Of a stretch of 59,441 nucleotides of DNA, positions 27,612 through 36,079 are shown one piece after another. The translations under genes were made by a program, and so were the position numbers. This DNA comes from Vibrio hangzhouensis. Its GTDB lineage: Bacteria; Pseudomonadota; Gammaproteobacteria; Enterobacterales; Vibrionaceae. Under the pieces are notes generated by a model. That model saw nothing but the letters and a program-made list of their open reading frames with translations, searched no databases and was not told the DNA's origin. Position 1 is the first letter of the stretch; every line of letters begins with the position of its first letter. Location: NCBI RefSeq assembly GCF_900107935.1, contig NZ_FNVG01000026.1:1-59441 (forward strand). The letters are read 5' to 3'.

Positions 27612-28205
27612 TTAATGGATAGTGGGTTTTCCAGAGGCTTTACTTGGTTTTACGCCAAACTCCGCATGGATGGTCAGCACACACGCTTTCACGTGCTCAA
27701 TCACCTGTTCCAACAGCTGCCCCTGCTCCTCAAGATCGTCGTCTTCGTCGATGCCCAATCTTGCGATCTCTTCCAGATCGGCCAAGGCTTCTTTCGTATC
27801 TGCTGAGGCTTTGCTCAGTTGAGCATTGATCAGGCCCAAGCCTGAAATAAAGTGGTTAACCCACTCACTCAGACCGTCCGCCAATTCAAAAATGCTGGCC
27901 TCAACGTCTTCGTTGGGAATGAACAGAGACAGTTCAAAACCTTGCTGTGCCGTGAGCTCTTTGATAGAAAAATCAAGCAAAGATTTGGCTCTGACGATAG
28001 TCGACTGTGGCCAACCCATACCATCATTGGTGTAATCAAACATCAGCGGCTGCCAACTGTCATCGCTTAGCCCTAACCCACCACTCAGCATGCCCACCAG
28101 CAAGCCGTGAAGTTCGGCTGGTGATACCGCCAGTCCAGCTTGTTGTAGCTCTGTAGCAACCGTAATGTAATTAGGTAGTGTTGTTTCACTCATAGCGATA
28201 CTCAT
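27612..28205 (-). CDS. ygfB: UPF0149 family protein YgfB
   Basis: A 197-aa protein of the YgfB/YecA-like UPF0149 family (AELHGLLVGMLSGG near residue 31, helical throughout, acidic IDEDDDLEEQGQ stretch). In Pseudomonas a homologue modulates the AlpA regulator; its role in vibrios is not known to me. It heads the ygfB-ubiH-ubiI operon and diverges from zapA. A start four codons downstream (MSETTLPN, 28193) is equally possible. Confidence 0.9.
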   Translation of the reverse strand: MSIAMSETTLPNYITVATELQQAGLAVSPAELHGLLVGMLSGGLGLSDDSWQPLMFDYTNDGMGWPQSTIVRAKSLLDFSIKELTAQQGFELSLFIPNEDVEASIFELADGLSEWVNHFISGLGLINAQLSKASADTKEALADLEEIARLGIDEDDDLEEQGQLLEQVIEHVKACVLTIHAEFGVKPSKASGKPTIH

Positions 28206-28479
28206 TGTTCTGTGTATTGAGGCCGCGGTCTAAAAAGAGCGTGTCATCCACGGCAGGAATTTCAAATCTGATCTGCAATGCTATCACTTCCCTACGCTGG
28301 CGAAAATGCTGTCTCGCCCGTTTCTGAGTAGCTTTTGTGCGAATTGTCGATTTCCTGTGTGATTAACCACGCATTTGACACAGACTCATCGGAAAAGCTT
28401 GAATCTTAAAGCCCGTTTACCTATAGTTTCTCCCTCAACATTACCTGATTTGGTGATACTTAAAAGAGTTCTTGTCATT

Positions 28480-28791
28480 ATGGAAAATCAAGCTGTCGAA
28501 GTGGAAATTCTGGGGAAAGTGACGCGGGTAAACTGCCCTGCAGATCAGAGAGAGACCCTAATTAAAGCCGCGAAAGACTTGGATAATCGATTGCAAGACA
28601 TGTCCCAAAGGACTAAAGTAACCAACGAGCTTAAACTGCTCACCATTGCAGCTCTGAATATGTCATATGAGCTCAATAATCGTAATGATGCGTCACAACA
28701 AGAAGTGGCCAAAATGAACGAGCGGATGGAACAGCTCGCCGCATCGCTGGAAAATGCGATCAGTAAAGTGAAACAAGGACAGCAAGCCTAA
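28480..28791 (+). CDS. zapA: Cell division protein ZapA
   Basis: ZapA binds and cross-links FtsZ protofilaments at the Z-ring. The 103-aa product starts MENQAVEVEILGKVTRVNCP, the ZapA globular domain, followed by a long C-terminal coiled coil (about residues 60-100). The stop at 28789-28791 directly abuts the 6S RNA gene, the zapA-ssrS-fau order of E. coli. An open frame extends 35 codons further up but is not conserved in kind. Confidence 0.94.
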   Translation: MENQAVEVEILGKVTRVNCPADQRETLIKAAKDLDNRLQDMSQRTKVTNELKLLTIAALNMSYELNNRNDASQQEVAKMNERMEQLAASLENAISKVKQGQQA

Positions 28792-28977
28792 TTTTACCCT
28801 GGGGTGTGCGTCAGTGGATTTAAGTCCCTGAGCCGATAAGCAATACCAAAGGGTTAGTACTTGGTAGCTATTGAGCAAGCTCGGCTCGTATCGAGAAGCC
28901 TACGGTTACCATTGCTGATCCGCCTTGAACCAGCTGGTTCAAGGGCCACAATCCTCAACGGCACTCTGGGGTATTCC
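28792..28977 (+). ncRNA. ssrS: 6S RNA
   Basis: 6S RNA binds sigma-70 RNA polymerase and represses many promoters in stationary phase. Recognised by the conserved segments GTCCCTGAGCCGATA, CTCGGCTCGTATCGAGAAGCC and the CCTTGAACC...GGTTCAAGGG stem, all aligning with E. coli ssrS. The terminal stem pairs CCCTGGGGTG at the 5' end with CACTCTGGGG at the 3' end. Ends are estimated by alignment from memory. fau begins three bases after the predicted 3' end. Confidence 0.95.
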
Positions 28978-28979
28978 TA

Positions 28980-29588
28980 ATGTCTATGTCGACACGACAA
29001 CAAATCCGCACTTTGGTAAGACAACGCCGCCAATCTCTCAGCGCCTACGACCAAACGACTCATTCCGACAGCCTCGTCTCTCAGGTCAACTCACTGGATG
29101 AACTGGCTTCCGTTAAGAAAGTCGCCCTGTATCTGGCCACTGATGGTGAATTGAATACAACACCGTTGATTCACGCCTTGTGGCAACAAGACATCGAGAC
29201 CTACTTACCGATTATCCATCCCTTTGCCAAGGGTCACCTGTTGTTTTTACGCTACGATGAACAAACATCGCTGATCAGTAATAAATACAACATCCATGAG
29301 CCCGTCCTTGATCAGCGTGGCATTTGTCCGGTTTCTCAACTCAACATCATCTTCACCCCTATGGTGGCCTTTGACCAGCACGGACAACGACTGGGCATGG
29401 GTGGCGGCTACTATGACCGCACGCTTGCTCCCTGGCAGCACACTGATGCAGGCCCCATCGCTATCGGCCTCGCTCACGATTGTCAGCAAGTAGATGTCCT
29501 GCCGAGTGAATCCTGGGACATCCCTTTATCCACTATCGTCACACCCAGTAAGATTTGGCGTTGGGCACCATCCACAGACCTCGTATAG
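28980..29588 (+). CDS. fau: 5-formyltetrahydrofolate cyclo-ligase
   Basis: Fau (YgfA) converts 5-formyl-THF to 5,10-methenyl-THF with ATP. The 202-aa protein has the family end motif GMGGGYYDRTL near residue 140 and the N-terminal RQQIRTLVRQRRQ. It directly follows 6S RNA, the usual pairing, and in E. coli the two are co-transcribed. The only purine-rich stretch ahead of the ATG is CTGGGG, part of the 6S terminal stem, nine bases upstream; a second ATG lies at 28986. Confidence 0.93.
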   Translation: MSMSTRQQIRTLVRQRRQSLSAYDQTTHSDSLVSQVNSLDELASVKKVALYLATDGELNTTPLIHALWQQDIETYLPIIHPFAKGHLLFLRYDEQTSLISNKYNIHEPVLDQRGICPVSQLNIIFTPMVAFDQHGQRLGMGGGYYDRTLAPWQHTDAGPIAIGLAHDCQQVDVLPSESWDIPLSTIVTPSKIWRWAPSTDLV

Positions 29589-29676
29589 TTGGCAGGTTCA
29601 TCGCAACCGATTGCTCCTTTTTCAGCTTTTTTGACCTACAGGCGTTTTTAGGGCTCATATCATCTGAAATTTGATA

Positions 29677-29682
29677 TATAAT
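29677..29682 (+). promoter_or_regulatory. -10 box of the probable rpiA promoter
   Basis: TATAAT at 29677-29682 lies 43 bases ahead of the rpiA ATG in an AT-rich stretch; no convincing -35 is seen. Confidence 0.5.
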
Positions 29683-29724
29683 TCGCCCGCATTTTCACCT
29701 TAACTCTAAAACTGGGATTCAACC

Positions 29725-30381
29725 ATGACTCAAGACGAGATGAAGAAAGCTGCTGGTTGGGCGGCACTAAAGTATGTCGAAAAAGGTAGCATTGTCGGTG
29801 TTGGTACAGGCTCTACCGTTAACCACTTTATTGATGCGCTTGGCACAATCAAAGAAGATATCAAAGGAGCGGTATCGAGCTCTGTCGCTTCAACAGAGAA
29901 ACTTGAAGCTCTGGGTATCGAAGTCTTCGACTGTAACGATGTCGCCGCTCTTGATGTTTACGTGGATGGTGCAGACGAAATTAACCCGACCCGCGACATG
30001 ATCAAAGGTGGTGGTGCTGCCCTTACCCGAGAAAAGATCGTAGCCGCAATCTCAGATAAATTTGTATGTATCGTTGACGGCACCAAAGCGGTTGACGTAC
30101 TGGGACAATTCCCGCTACCTGTAGAAGTTATTCCAATGGCCCGCTCATACGTCGCTCGTGAGTTGGTTAAGCTTGGTGGTGATCCTGTGTATCGTGAAGG
30201 TGTGATCACTGACAACGGCAATGTAATCCTGGATGTGCACGGTATGCAGATTACTGATGCAAAAACCATGGAAGATAAGATCAATGCCCTCGCAGGTGTC
30301 GTGACTGTTGGTCTGTTCGCGCACCGTGGTGCTGATGTGATCATCACAGGCACGCCAGAAGGCGCAAAAATCGAAGAGTAA
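29725..30381 (+). CDS. rpiA: Ribose-5-phosphate isomerase A
   Basis: RpiA interconverts ribose 5-phosphate and ribulose 5-phosphate in the non-oxidative pentose-phosphate pathway. The 218-aa protein has GVGTGSTVNHFID, VDGADEIN and KGGGAALTREKIVA, the active-site boxes of the family. It is followed by a strong terminator and then serA; the rpiA/serA neighbourhood matches E. coli. Confidence 0.97.
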   Translation: MTQDEMKKAAGWAALKYVEKGSIVGVGTGSTVNHFIDALGTIKEDIKGAVSSSVASTEKLEALGIEVFDCNDVAALDVYVDGADEINPTRDMIKGGGAALTREKIVAAISDKFVCIVDGTKAVDVLGQFPLPVEVIPMARSYVARELVKLGGDPVYREGVITDNGNVILDVHGMQITDAKTMEDKINALAGVVTVGLFAHRGADVIITGTPEGAKIEE

Positions 30382-30452
30382 ACGCAAATCGGCTCCATTT
30401 TGTCACTTTTATTTGGCAAATATATTGGACGCGATTACGTCATTTGATTACA

Positions 30453-30479
30453 AACGGCACCCCAGGTGCCGTTTTTTCA
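30453..30479 (+). terminator. rpiA terminator
   Basis: AACGGCACC-CCA-GGTGCCGTT followed by TTTTT is a strong intrinsic terminator 72 bases after the rpiA stop. The next 190 bases up to serA must hold the serA promoter; no clear boxes or operator seen. Confidence 0.9.
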
Positions 30480-30670
30480 TTTTTCTATAAGAAAATTATG
30501 CCTTATTCCGTAATTTTCTTACCCATCGTTCAACTTTTTTGTTACTTTATTGGTCACCAGACGCACAAGGAAAACGTTTGCCTCAAGCAGTTGGAAGCTC
30601 CCTCCCTGATATTCTCACTGTCAAATGTGCGCTAATTATGCCCAATTTTCCCATGTTAAGGATGAGTTCA

Positions 30671-31900
30671 ATGGCCAAAGTTTCACTGGAAAAAGACAAG
30701 ATCAAGATTCTGCTACTCGAAGGTTTGCATCCATCTTCAGTAGAAGTATTACAAGCTGCCGGTTACACCAACATCACCTATCACAAAGGTTCGCTGCCTG
30801 AAGAAGAGCTGATTGAAGCGGTCAAAGACGTACATTTTATCGGTATTCGTTCGCGCACTAACCTCACAGAAGAAGTGATCAATGCCGCTGAAAAGCTGGT
30901 CGCAATTGGCTGTTTCTGTATTGGCACCAACCAGGTTAATCTGGGTGCTGCAGCCAAGCGCGGTGTACCGGTGTTTAACGCACCTTTCTCCAACACACGC
31001 AGTGTTGCAGAACTGGTACTGGGTCAAATTCTATTGTTGCTACGTGGCATCCCTGAGAAAAATGCCCTGGCACACCGTGGTATTTGGAAGAAAAGCGCCG
31101 ACAACTCCTACGAAGCGCGCGGCAAGCGCCTGGGCATTATCGGTTACGGCCATATCGGTACCCAACTTGGTATCATTGCAGAAAACCTGGGAATGCGTGT
31201 CTACTACTACGATATTGAGAACAAACTCTCCCTGGGTAACGCAACGCAAGTCCACACTATGACCGAACTGTTGAACAAGTGTGACGTCATTTCTCTGCAT
31301 GTTCCGGAAACACCAGGAACCAAGAATATGATGGGCGCTGCAGAATTTGAACGCATGAAACCAGGTGCTATCTTTATCAATGCCGCACGCGGTACCGTTG
31401 TTGATATCCCGGCTCTATGCCATTCACTCGAAGCAGGTCACCTTGGCGGAGCTGCCATTGACGTGTTCCCTGAAGAGCCGAAGACCAATGCGGACCCATT
31501 TGAATCACCACTAATGAAGTTCGACAACGTCATTCTGACTCCGCACGTGGGCGGTTCCACTCAAGAAGCTCAGGAAAATATCGGCGTGGAAGTCGCGGGT
31601 AAGCTGGCGAAATACTCTGATAACGGTTCAACGTTATCGAGCGTCAACTTCCCAGAGGTATCGCTGCCAGAGCACACTGAATGTTCTCGTCTGTTGCACA
31701 TTCACCAAAACCGTCCTGGCATCCTGACGCAAATCAACACCATTTTCGCTGACGAAGGCATCAACATCGCCGGTCAGTATCTACAAACATCGTCAGACAT
31801 TGGTTACGTGGTCATTGACGTTGAGACAGCTCGTTCAGAAGAAGCGCTGGCAAAGCTAAAACAAATCGAAGGGACCATTAGAGCACGTATCCTGCACTAA
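30671..31900 (+). CDS. serA: D-3-phosphoglycerate dehydrogenase
   Basis: SerA oxidises 3-phosphoglycerate to 3-phosphohydroxypyruvate, the first step of serine synthesis, and is inhibited by serine through its ACT domain. The 409-aa product has the NAD fold (LGIIGYGHIGTQLGIIAENLG), catalytic Arg/Glu/His segments (INAARGTVVD, DVFPEEP, LTPHVGGST) and a C-terminal ACT domain (HQNRPGILTQINTIFADEGINI). The ATG at 30671, preceded by TAAGGATG, gives the E. coli-type N-terminus MAKVSLEKDKIKILLLEG. Confidence 0.97.
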   Translation: MAKVSLEKDKIKILLLEGLHPSSVEVLQAAGYTNITYHKGSLPEEELIEAVKDVHFIGIRSRTNLTEEVINAAEKLVAIGCFCIGTNQVNLGAAAKRGVPVFNAPFSNTRSVAELVLGQILLLLRGIPEKNALAHRGIWKKSADNSYEARGKRLGIIGYGHIGTQLGIIAENLGMRVYYYDIENKLSLGNATQVHTMTELLNKCDVISLHVPETPGTKNMMGAAEFERMKPGAIFINAARGTVVDIPALCHSLEAGHLGGAAIDVFPEEPKTNADPFESPLMKFDNVILTPHVGGSTQEAQENIGVEVAGKLAKYSDNGSTLSSVNFPEVSLPEHTECSRLLHIHQNRPGILTQINTIFADEGINIAGQYLQTSSDIGYVVIDVETARSEEALAKLKQIEGTIRARILH

Positions 31901-31915
31901 TACGCTCCCCCTCTG

Positions 31916-31945
31916 ACCTCCCCTCACCAAGGGGAGGTTATTATC
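31916..31945 (+). terminator. Terminator-like hairpin after serA
   Basis: ACCTCCCCT-CACCA-AGGGGAGGT followed by TATTATC: a strong stem with an interrupted T-run 15 bases past the serA stop. Confidence 0.7.
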
Positions 31946-31978
31946 TTCGCGGTCGAAGTTCGTGGGTTAAGCGGTAAA

Positions 31979-32674
31979 CTATTTCGCTATCTGATAAGTC
32001 ACATCGACCCTGTCACGAATCGTGATCACCGAGTCCTGATAGCTGCTTGATTCCATTTTGCTATCCATCGCCATACTGCGCATAACGACAGGTTGATTCA
32101 TAGGCTGACGATATTCAATACGCCATACCTGGCCCAGCTTCTGCTCAAAGCCCTTTGCCAATGATGCGGCTTTCCCTTGTGCATCTTTGATCGCTGCTAT
32201 TCTGGCTGCTTGCTGATATTGCCCCTGATCTTTCACCTTCAGTTCAATGCTATCCACTTGGTTGATGCCAGATTGCAGTGCCAGATCGAGATAGTCGTTC
32301 AATTTATCCAGCTCCATAACCTGAACAGTCACCGTTCGGGAGGCACGATAGCCGACCAATTCTGGTTTGCCTTTTTCAGGATAATGGTACTGCGGCGACA
32401 AATGAAGATTTGAACTTTGGATATCGTGTTTCTCGATCCCCTGAGACATCAAACTGTTGAGGAAGCTATCGACCACTGAATCGACGCTCTGTTTAGCCTG
32501 GTCGGCGTCCATCTGAGACTGAACCACACGAACAGAGAACTCTGCCATATCGGGCTTGACCTGTATTTCACCATAACCCGTCGTGGCAATATGTGGGAAT
32601 TCAAGCGCATTGGCAAACGCTGACACGGAAATAAAAGACACAGCAAGAGCACCAATAACAAATGTGCGTTTCAT
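31979..32674 (-). CDS. SIMPL domain periplasmic protein (YggE-like)
   Basis: The 231-aa protein has a signal peptide (MKRTFVIGALAVSFISVSAFANA, cleaved near residue 23) and a DUF541/SIMPL domain beginning FPHIATTGYGEIQVKPDMAEFSVRV. E. coli YggE of this family lowers reactive-oxygen damage; the biochemical role is unclear. An AGGAG site precedes the ATG. It lies downstream of argP on the same strand, 98 bp away, similar to the yggE-argO-argP neighbourhood in E. coli. Confidence 0.9.
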   Translation of the reverse strand: MKRTFVIGALAVSFISVSAFANALEFPHIATTGYGEIQVKPDMAEFSVRVVQSQMDADQAKQSVDSVVDSFLNSLMSQGIEKHDIQSSNLHLSPQYHYPEKGKPELVGYRASRTVTVQVMELDKLNDYLDLALQSGINQVDSIELKVKDQGQYQQAARIAAIKDAQGKAASLAKGFEQKLGQVWRIEYRQPMNQPVVMRSMAMDSKMESSSYQDSVITIRDRVDVTYQIAK

Positions 32675-32772
32675 TGAAGACTCCTAATTAGAATGTAAGC
32701 TTCATACTCAATGTTAGGCATCGGTGACCACTATAGGTTCCCGCAAACCTTATAACTGACACAAACCTGACG

Positions 32773-33669
32773 TTACTGCGGTAAATACTGTCTGGCATGA
32801 CCTATGATGGCACTGGATACCTCTCCCAAAACCCCACTTTCTAACTGCCAATGGTGCCAGTATATTTGATGAGATAGCAGGATGTTTGGCGTCAGCTCAA
32901 TCAGCGCTCCTGACTCCAGCTCATCCTGAATTTGCAGTTTGGGGATGAGACAGTAAGCTACACCTGCTACCGCGAGCTTTACAAAGGCTTCCGAGCTACG
33001 TACCGTGTGCTTGAGTATGCTACCGGGCATGATATTAAAATGCTGATTAACAAACTTCTGGTGCATCTTGTCATGCTGGTCGAACGCAACGGCAGGCGCT
33101 TTCATCAAGGTTTCACGATTGACCCCTTGGCTGAAATAGCGTTTGATAAAGCTAGGACTAGCCACGCACAGGTAATCGACACGCCCTAAGTAGTCCGCGA
33201 CACAGCCTGGAATGGACTGAGCTTCGAGGCTGATGGCCCCAACTACTTCACCATTTTTCAGTTTTTCGATCGTACGGCCTTCATCATCCACAATCAGGTC
33301 AAGCTCGACTCGCTTGGACTCCAACAACGAGAACATACTGGGTAACAACCAGGTGGCCAGACTGTCTGCGTTAGTGGCTAACGACACTGACAATGGCTTG
33401 TCGCCTAAATCCGCCGCCAGTTCCGGAACCAATTCCTGCTCCAACAAACGTACCCGACGATAAAGCCCAAGCAGCTTTTTACCTACTGCGGTCGGCCTCG
33501 GCGGCTGCTCGCGCACCAATACCGGTTGAGCTAACCACTTTTCCAGTTGCTTGACTCGCTGGGAAACAGCAGACTGAGAGATAAACAGGTGTTCTGCTGC
33601 TTTATCGAAGCTTCTTTGCTCAACGATGGCATCCAGTGCTTCGATCCATTTGTAGTCCAATCCGCGCAT
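32773..33669 (-). CDS. argP: LysR-type regulator ArgP (IciA)
   Basis: ArgP activates argO in response to arginine and is held inactive by lysine; it also acts at lysine-synthesis genes in E. coli. The 298-aa protein starts with the winged helix-turn-helix (DKAAEHLFISQSAVSQRVKQLE) and has the LysR effector domain after about residue 90. It diverges from argO across 121 bp, the classical LysR arrangement, whereas E. coli has them in tandem. Confidence 0.93.
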   Translation of the reverse strand: MRGLDYKWIEALDAIVEQRSFDKAAEHLFISQSAVSQRVKQLEKWLAQPVLVREQPPRPTAVGKKLLGLYRRVRLLEQELVPELAADLGDKPLSVSLATNADSLATWLLPSMFSLLESKRVELDLIVDDEGRTIEKLKNGEVVGAISLEAQSIPGCVADYLGRVDYLCVASPSFIKRYFSQGVNRETLMKAPAVAFDQHDKMHQKFVNQHFNIMPGSILKHTVRSSEAFVKLAVAGVAYCLIPKLQIQDELESGALIELTPNILLSHQIYWHHWQLESGVLGEVSSAIIGHARQYLPQ

Positions 33670-33790
33670 TTTTTATCCTCTTAGCAACTCCATAAGACAA
33701 GCTTATTTCCAATTAATATTATTAACTATCCTAATCATAATTGAATCGCTATTCTCACGCTCTCTTTTATACAATGGTAAGGAAAATAAA
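33670..33790. promoter_or_regulatory. argP / argO divergent control region
   Basis: A 121-bp AT-rich gap between divergent genes; ArgP would be expected to bind here to control argO. TATACA about 20 bases before the argO GTG is a possible -10, and AAGGAAA is the argO ribosome-binding site. No exact ArgP site is claimed. Confidence 0.5.
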
Positions 33791-34411
33791 GTGAATTTTT
33801 GGGTGCTTCTTCAAGGTTTCGGATTGGGTGCAACAATGATTATCCCAATTGGCGCTCAGAATGCTTATGTGTTAAATCAAGGCATTAAGCGTAATCATCA
33901 TCTCACGACGGCCACTGTTTGTAGCCTGCTGGATATGACGTTTATTTCACTGGGCATCTTCGGTGGCGGCGCGATTTTATCGCAAAACGAACTATTACTT
34001 ACCGCCGTCACGTTAGGTGGTATCGCCTTTCTGACTGGCTATGGTTTGCTGTCTCTACGCAGTGCGTTTAAAGCGCCAGCAGAGAAAGAGTCGTCTGGAG
34101 AAGTGTTAGCACGCGGCAGACGCACCGTAGTTCTGGGCGCACTTGCGGTGACTGTGCTCAATCCGCACTTGTATTTGGATACCGTGGTCATTCTAGGCTC
34201 TATCGGTGGCCAGTTTGAAGACAATGACCGCATCGCGTTTGCGATTGGTACTGTGCTGGCGTCGTTTGTCTGGTTCTATTCGCTATCCATGGGTGCTGCG
34301 AAACTGGGTCCAACGCTGTCCAAACCTAAGGTTAAAAAAGGTATCGATTTGGCGGTAGCCGCAATGATGTTTACTATTGCGCTACTGCTCACAAAAGGAT
34401 TGATCGAGTAA
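33791..34411 (+). CDS. argO: Arginine exporter ArgO (LysE family)
   Basis: ArgO exports arginine (and canavanine) through the inner membrane. The 206-aa LysE/RhtB-type protein has the N-terminal motif GLGATMIIPIGAQNAYVLNQG and about six TM helices spread over its length. It starts with GTG behind AAGGAAA. It diverges from argP and is followed six bases later by a YbaK-type gene, so the two probably share a transcript. Confidence 0.94.
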   Translation: MNFWVLLQGFGLGATMIIPIGAQNAYVLNQGIKRNHHLTTATVCSLLDMTFISLGIFGGGAILSQNELLLTAVTLGGIAFLTGYGLLSLRSAFKAPAEKESSGEVLARGRRTVVLGALAVTVLNPHLYLDTVVILGSIGGQFEDNDRIAFAIGTVLASFVWFYSLSMGAAKLGPTLSKPKVKKGIDLAVAAMMFTIALLLTKGLIE

Positions 34412-34417
34412 ACCTTA

Positions 34418-34915
34418 ATGGATAGAACAGAAACCATTTATCTTGCAAACCTTGCGCTGCTGGAGACCCTATCGGTCTCCTTTCAACAATGGCAGCACGA
34501 ACCCATTTTAGATTTTGAAACCGATGTTCGCATAGCGAAAGAGCTTGGCTGGACTGGGCTTCACAGCAAGAGTCTTTTTTTGAAAAAGAAAGGGGGTGGC
34601 TTCGCTCTGTTTCTGACCGATAAAGACTCAAGACTGGACAAAACACAGATTAAACAAGCACTCGGCAAACGTACCTCTATCTGCAGCAATGAAGAAATGA
34701 TTGAACAGATCGGCTGTGTTCCTGGCGCAGTCTGTCCAATCGGGCTGCCTTCCGATATTACCATTGTTGTCGATAACCGTTTATTTGGTGCCAACGAGAT
34801 TCTCTACACTCCTGGGAAGCCTGATTGGACATTTGGTGTTCGGGGCTGCGATCTCAAGCAGCTGCTAGAGCACCTTCCAAATAACGTGATTGAAATAGAA
34901 AAAGGAGAAGCCTAG
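34418..34915 (+). CDS. YbaK/prolyl-tRNA-editing domain protein
   Basis: The 165-aa protein looks like a ProX/PrdX-type editing domain: LHSKSLFLKKKGGGFALFLTDKDSRLD, GCVPGAVCPIGL and the Asp/Asn VDNRLFGANEILYTPG segment fit the deacylase fold that clears misacylated tRNA(Pro). It is shorter than bifunctional editing proteins and lacks a synthetase part. It begins six bases after argO without a clear ribosome-binding site, suggesting coupling. Its stop codon lies within its own terminator loop. Confidence 0.82.
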   Translation: MDRTETIYLANLALLETLSVSFQQWQHEPILDFETDVRIAKELGWTGLHSKSLFLKKKGGGFALFLTDKDSRLDKTQIKQALGKRTSICSNEEMIEQIGCVPGAVCPIGLPSDITIVVDNRLFGANEILYTPGKPDWTFGVRGCDLKQLLEHLPNNVIEIEKGEA

Positions 34916-34928
34916 CTTCTCCTTTTTT
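34901..34928 (+). terminator. Terminator overlapping the YbaK-type stop codon
   Basis: AAAGGAGAAGC-CTA-GCTTCTCCTTTTTT forms a terminator whose loop holds part of the TAG stop, so translation ends inside the hairpin. Confidence 0.9.
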
Positions 34929-34954
34929 ACGTCTGGCCTCAAATACAAAGACGG

Positions 34955-35818
34955 TTAGTCCACTTTGTTTAGGTGCACATCCATTTGAGGGAATGGAATT
35001 TCAATTCCTTCCGCATCCAACGCTTCTTTGATCGCCTGGAGCGTATCAAAGTACACTGCCCAGTATTCCTCGGTGCGAACCCAGGGACGTACCACAAAGT
35101 TCACTGACGAATCAGCCAGAGCCACGACACCAATCGTAATGCCAGGTTCTTTAAGAATGCGCTCATCGGCCTCTAACGTCTTACGAATCACTTCTTGCGT
35201 CTTCTTCAAGTCCGCCCCATAAGATACGCCAATCACGTGATCGATACGACGAGTCGCATGACGAGAATAGTTGGTGATCGCTGAACCAATCACGGACGCG
35301 TTTGGCACGACGACCATTTTGTTATCAGGGGTAGTCAGAATGGTCTGGAAGATCTGGATGGAATCGACCGAGCCTGCAACACCGCCAATCTCAACATAGT
35401 CGCCTGACTTAAACGGGCGGAAGCCAACAATAAGCACACCAGCGGCAAAGTTTGAAAGCGAGCCTTGTAATGCCAGACCGATAGCTAAACCGGCGGCACC
35501 AATCACTGCAACCACAGAGGCCGTTTGCACACCAACGCGACTTAGCGCAGCAATCAGGACAATGATAAACAGGGTGTAGCGCACGATGCCATGGATAAAC
35601 TCAACGACTGCTTTATCCATTTTCTTCTTGTGCAGTACCTTCGCCACACTGCCTGCGACGGCCTTCACAATGATGTTACCAATAAACAGAATCAGCAGCG
35701 CAGAAATAATATTCACACCGTACTGAATCAGCAGATCAGAATTATTGTTCAGCCATTTTTCTGCTTGTGTCAGACCATCGACGATCGGGATTTCAATATC
35801 AACTGACTCATTAGCCAT
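34955..35818 (-). CDS. mscS: Small-conductance mechanosensitive channel MscS
   Basis: MscS opens under membrane tension to release solutes on hypo-osmotic shock. The 287-aa protein has three N-terminal TM helices, the third being the Gly/Ala-rich pore helix (VVAVIGAAGLAIGLALQGSLSNFAAGVL, about residues 100-127). The beta domain (GDYVEIGGVAGSVDSIQIFQT) and the cytoplasmic cage follow. Length equals E. coli MscS. A GAGGT ribosome-binding site precedes the ATG. It sits downstream of fbaA, as in E. coli. Confidence 0.96.
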   Translation of the reverse strand: MANESVDIEIPIVDGLTQAEKWLNNNSDLLIQYGVNIISALLILFIGNIIVKAVAGSVAKVLHKKKMDKAVVEFIHGIVRYTLFIIVLIAALSRVGVQTASVVAVIGAAGLAIGLALQGSLSNFAAGVLIVGFRPFKSGDYVEIGGVAGSVDSIQIFQTILTTPDNKMVVVPNASVIGSAITNYSRHATRRIDHVIGVSYGADLKKTQEVIRKTLEADERILKEPGITIGVVALADSSVNFVVRPWVRTEEYWAVYFDTLQAIKEALDAEGIEIPFPQMDVHLNKVD

Positions 35819-36012
35819 GTTGCGTACCTCTTAAAATGTCATTTTTGCTTGGCGGGTCTTGGCTAATACCACTGATTGATTAGCAAAGGCGCACTCTCCT
35901 GGTAAAACATCACAACAATAAATGTCAATATGCAATACTTAACAAAAGGTTACGCAATCATATGCGTTTGCGCCAGTTTTTTTAATCTCGTCAACTTGAT
36001 TTTCTCCAGACA

Positions 36013-36042
36013 CAAAAAAAGCCGCTCCAAAGAGCGACTTTT
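36013..36042 (-). terminator. fbaA terminator
   Basis: On the minus strand GTCGCTC-TTTG-GAGCGGC followed by TTTTTTT is an intrinsic terminator about 38 bases past the fbaA stop. It isolates fbaA from mscS. Confidence 0.9.
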
Positions 36043-36079
36043 TTCATCTTATTATCAGCTAAATCTGATGCGATTTAAC

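Noticed and set aside
30382..30670. Coding start of serA further upstream and a 63-aa frame at 30444
   Set aside because: The region holds the rpiA terminator, and SerA homologues begin at the 30671 ATG.
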